Part shown: positions 62,591 through 64,000 of the stretch, one piece after another | How the letters are laid out: the number at the start of each line of letters is the position of its first letter | Position numbering within the stretch: the first letter of the stretch is position 1 | Source: DATFRY01 sp035489015 | Lineage (GTDB): Bacteria; Myxococcota_A; Polyangia; Haliangiales; Haliangiaceae | Assembly (NCBI GenBank): GCA_035489015.1 | Contig: DATHKR010000103.1 | Coordinates: 28,034-92,033 of the forward strand | DNA length: 64,000 nucleotides | Direction: 5' to 3' | Translations under genes and position numbers: made by a program | Notes under the pieces: model-generated | Databases searched by the model: none | Told to the model about the DNA's origin: nothing | What the model saw: only the letters and a program-made list of their open reading frames with translations

Positions 62591-64000
62591 TACCCAGGCG
62601 CTGCTCCTCGAGGTCGGCACCGAGGAGATCCCGGCTGGATTTCTGGCCCGTGCGCTGGCTGACCTGGTCACGGCGGTGCCGGCCGCGCTGGCCGCCGCCC
62701 GCCTGTCGCACGGCGCGGTCCAGATCGCCGGCACCCCGCGCCGCATCGCGATCGCGGTGGCCGAGCTGGCCGGGCGCCAGCCCGACCTGAGCGAGCGCAT
62801 GGTCGGCCCGCCGGTCCAGGCCGCGTACGACAAGGCGGGCGCGCCGACCCGGGCGGCGCTCGGCTTCGCCGAGAAGAACGGGGTCGAGGTCGGCTCGCTC
62901 GAGAAGAGCGAGGTGGCCGGCAAGAAGGGCCAGTACGTGGTGTGCACGCGGCGCGAGCCGGGCCGCACCGCGCTCGAGGTCCTGCCCGAGCTCATCACCG
63001 GGCTGCTGGGCGGGATCGCCTGGCCCAAGGTCATGCGCTGGGGCCGCGGCGAGCACGTGTTCGTGCGCCCGGTCCACTGGCTGGTCGCGCTGTGCGGCGG
63101 CGAGGTGGTCTCGCTCGAGTTCGCCGGGGTCAAGGCCGGCCGCGCCAGCCGCGGTCATCGCTTCCTCGCGCCCGGCCCGATCGAGCTCGACGGCAGCTGG
63201 ACCGCCTATCAGACCGCGCTGCGCGGGGCCCACGTCATCGTCGAGCCGGAGCGGCGCCGCACCATGATCACCGCGGAGCTGGCCCGGGTCGAAAAGGAGT
63301 CCGGCGCGCGGGTGCGGCCCGACCCGGCCCTGCTCGACGAGGTCACCTTCCTGGTCGAGTACCCGGTCGCGGTGTGCGGCGAGTTCGACCGCTCGTTCCT
63401 CGAGGTGCCGGAGGAGGTCGTGGTGTCGGCCATGCGCGCCCACCAGCGCTACTTCGCGATGGAGGACGCCGGCGGCCGGCTGGTCAACCGGTTCACCACC
63501 ATCGCCGGCACCGTGGTGAAGGACCCGGCCGTGGTCCGCGACGGCAACCAGCGGGTGCTGGCCGCCCGCCTGGCCGACGCGCAGTTCTTCTTCCGCGAGG
63601 ACCAGAAGCACAGCCCCGATCAGCTGGCCGCCCGCCTGTCCGGCGTCGTGTTCCAGAAGAAGCTCGGCACCATCCAGCAGAAGGTGGAGCGGGTGAAGGC
63701 GCTGGCGGTGTGGATCGCCGGCCAGACCGGGGTGGACGCGGGCGTGGTCGGGCGCGCCGCGGAGCTCTGCAAGTTCGATCTCACCACCATGATGGTCGGG
63801 GAGTTCCCCGACCTCCAGGGCGCGATGGGGCGGCGCTACGCCGAGCTGGCCGGCGAGGACCGCCGGGTGTGCGCGGCGATCGCCGAGCACTACCTGCCGC
63901 GCGCGGCCAAGGACGACCCGCCGGCCAGCGACGCCGGCTCGGTGGTCGGGCTGGCCGATCGGCTCGACACGCTCCTGCGCTGCTTCGACGTCGGCCTCGC
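62580..64000 (+). CDS. glyS: Glycyl-tRNA synthetase beta subunit, 3' end outside window
   Basis: The tRNA-binding subunit, open to base 64000 (473 codons visible of about 690-720). It begins with MPHDTQALLLEVGTEEIPAGFL, the conserved GlyS start, and continues with PRRIAIAVAEL, KVMRWGRGEHVFVRPVHWLVAL and VVVSAMRAHQRYFAMED. The start lies inside the glyQ 3' end, an 11-base overlap, indicating translational coupling. The anticodon-binding region falls outside the window. Confidence 0.97.
   Translation, partial: MPHDTQALLLEVGTEEIPAGFLARALADLVTAVPAALAAARLSHGAVQIAGTPRRIAIAVAELAGRQPDLSERMVGPPVQAAYDKAGAPTRAALGFAEKNGVEVGSLEKSEVAGKKGQYVVCTRREPGRTALEVLPELITGLLGGIAWPKVMRWGRGEHVFVRPVHWLVALCGGEVVSLEFAGVKAGRASRGHRFLAPGPIELDGSWTAYQTALRGAHVIVEPERRRTMITAELARVEKESGARVRPDPALLDEVTFLVEYPVAVCGEFDRSFLEVPEEVVVSAMRAHQRYFAMEDAGGRLVNRFTTIAGTVVKDPAVVRDGNQRVLAARLADAQFFFREDQKHSPDQLAARLSGVVFQKKLGTIQQKVERVKALAVWIAGQTGVDAGVVGRAAELCKFDLTTMMVGEFPDLQGAMGRRYAELAGEDRRVCAAIAEHYLPRAAKDDPPASDAGSVVGLADRLDTLLRCFDVGL

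Overview
The window is very GC-rich (about 70% or more), gene-dense and strongly third-position-GC biased. It carries the gene types expected of a large-genome myxobacterium (phylum Myxococcota, probably near Haliangium/Kofleriaceae/Nannocystis): Ser/Thr kinases with zinc-ribbon or AAA-TPR extensions, giant HAMP-array hybrid histidine kinases, PEGA-domain proteins, a Tgl-like TPR lipoprotein and many lipoproteins. The taxonomic placement is inference from gene content. No rRNA, tRNA, CRISPR array, transposase or phage gene was recognised.

Layout. 1-1272 holds the 5' part of a secreted or membrane-anchored beta-domain protein (minus) that leaves the window. 1407-5309 is smc. 5317-11230 is an accessory redox/regulator block: AraC, an SDR with the tail of a second SDR behind it, an FMN reductase, a broken alpha/beta hydrolase, HxlR, LysR and an aldo/keto reductase. 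Several of its pieces show decay or recombination scars. 11243-28270 runs entirely on the minus strand: a prolyl oligopeptidase, a type II thioesterase, a tight MoxR/DUF58/DUF4350/parvulin-like lipoprotein membrane cluster, then two large hybrid sensor kinases, one with roughly nine tandem HAMP-type units. 28341-31480 has a SnoaL-like protein, a striking three-domain fusion (aldo/keto reductase + polynucleotide-kinase-like + HAD phosphatase-like) and an EamA transporter.

31514-37109 is a surface or secondary-metabolite modification locus: two paralogous sulfotransferases, a methyltransferase, a GMC oxidoreductase and a polysaccharide-type flippase. 37112-41113 is a 1,333-residue kinase/AAA/TPR signalling protein, divergent from the housekeeping pair cmk-rpsA. 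43853-53128 carries a PaiB-like flavin protein, a zinc-ribbon protein coupled to an amidohydrolase lipoprotein, an AI-2E family permease, a secreted or membrane protein, a zinc-ribbon Ser/Thr kinase and a methyltransferase. 53240-56037 holds TetR, a class II glutamine amidotransferase with Thr at the nucleophile position, and a lysophospholipase-like hydrolase. 56121-64000 is a mostly co-directional run: Tgl-like TPR lipoprotein, RodZ-like HTH membrane protein, recO, two PEGA proteins, a divergent PPC-like lipoprotein, glyQ and the start of glyS.

Two themes recur. Low-complexity or minisatellite insertions sit inside otherwise conserved proteins (SMC, both hybrid kinases, the Ser/Thr kinase, the RodZ-like protein). 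Several genes have a recognisable sigma-70-like promoter whose -10 lies only about 6-17 bases before the start codon and lack a Shine-Dalgarno sequence, suggesting leaderless or near-leaderless mRNAs. The best candidates for new biology are the AKR-kinase-HAD fusion, the sulfotransferase/flippase locus and the Thr-nucleophile amidotransferase.
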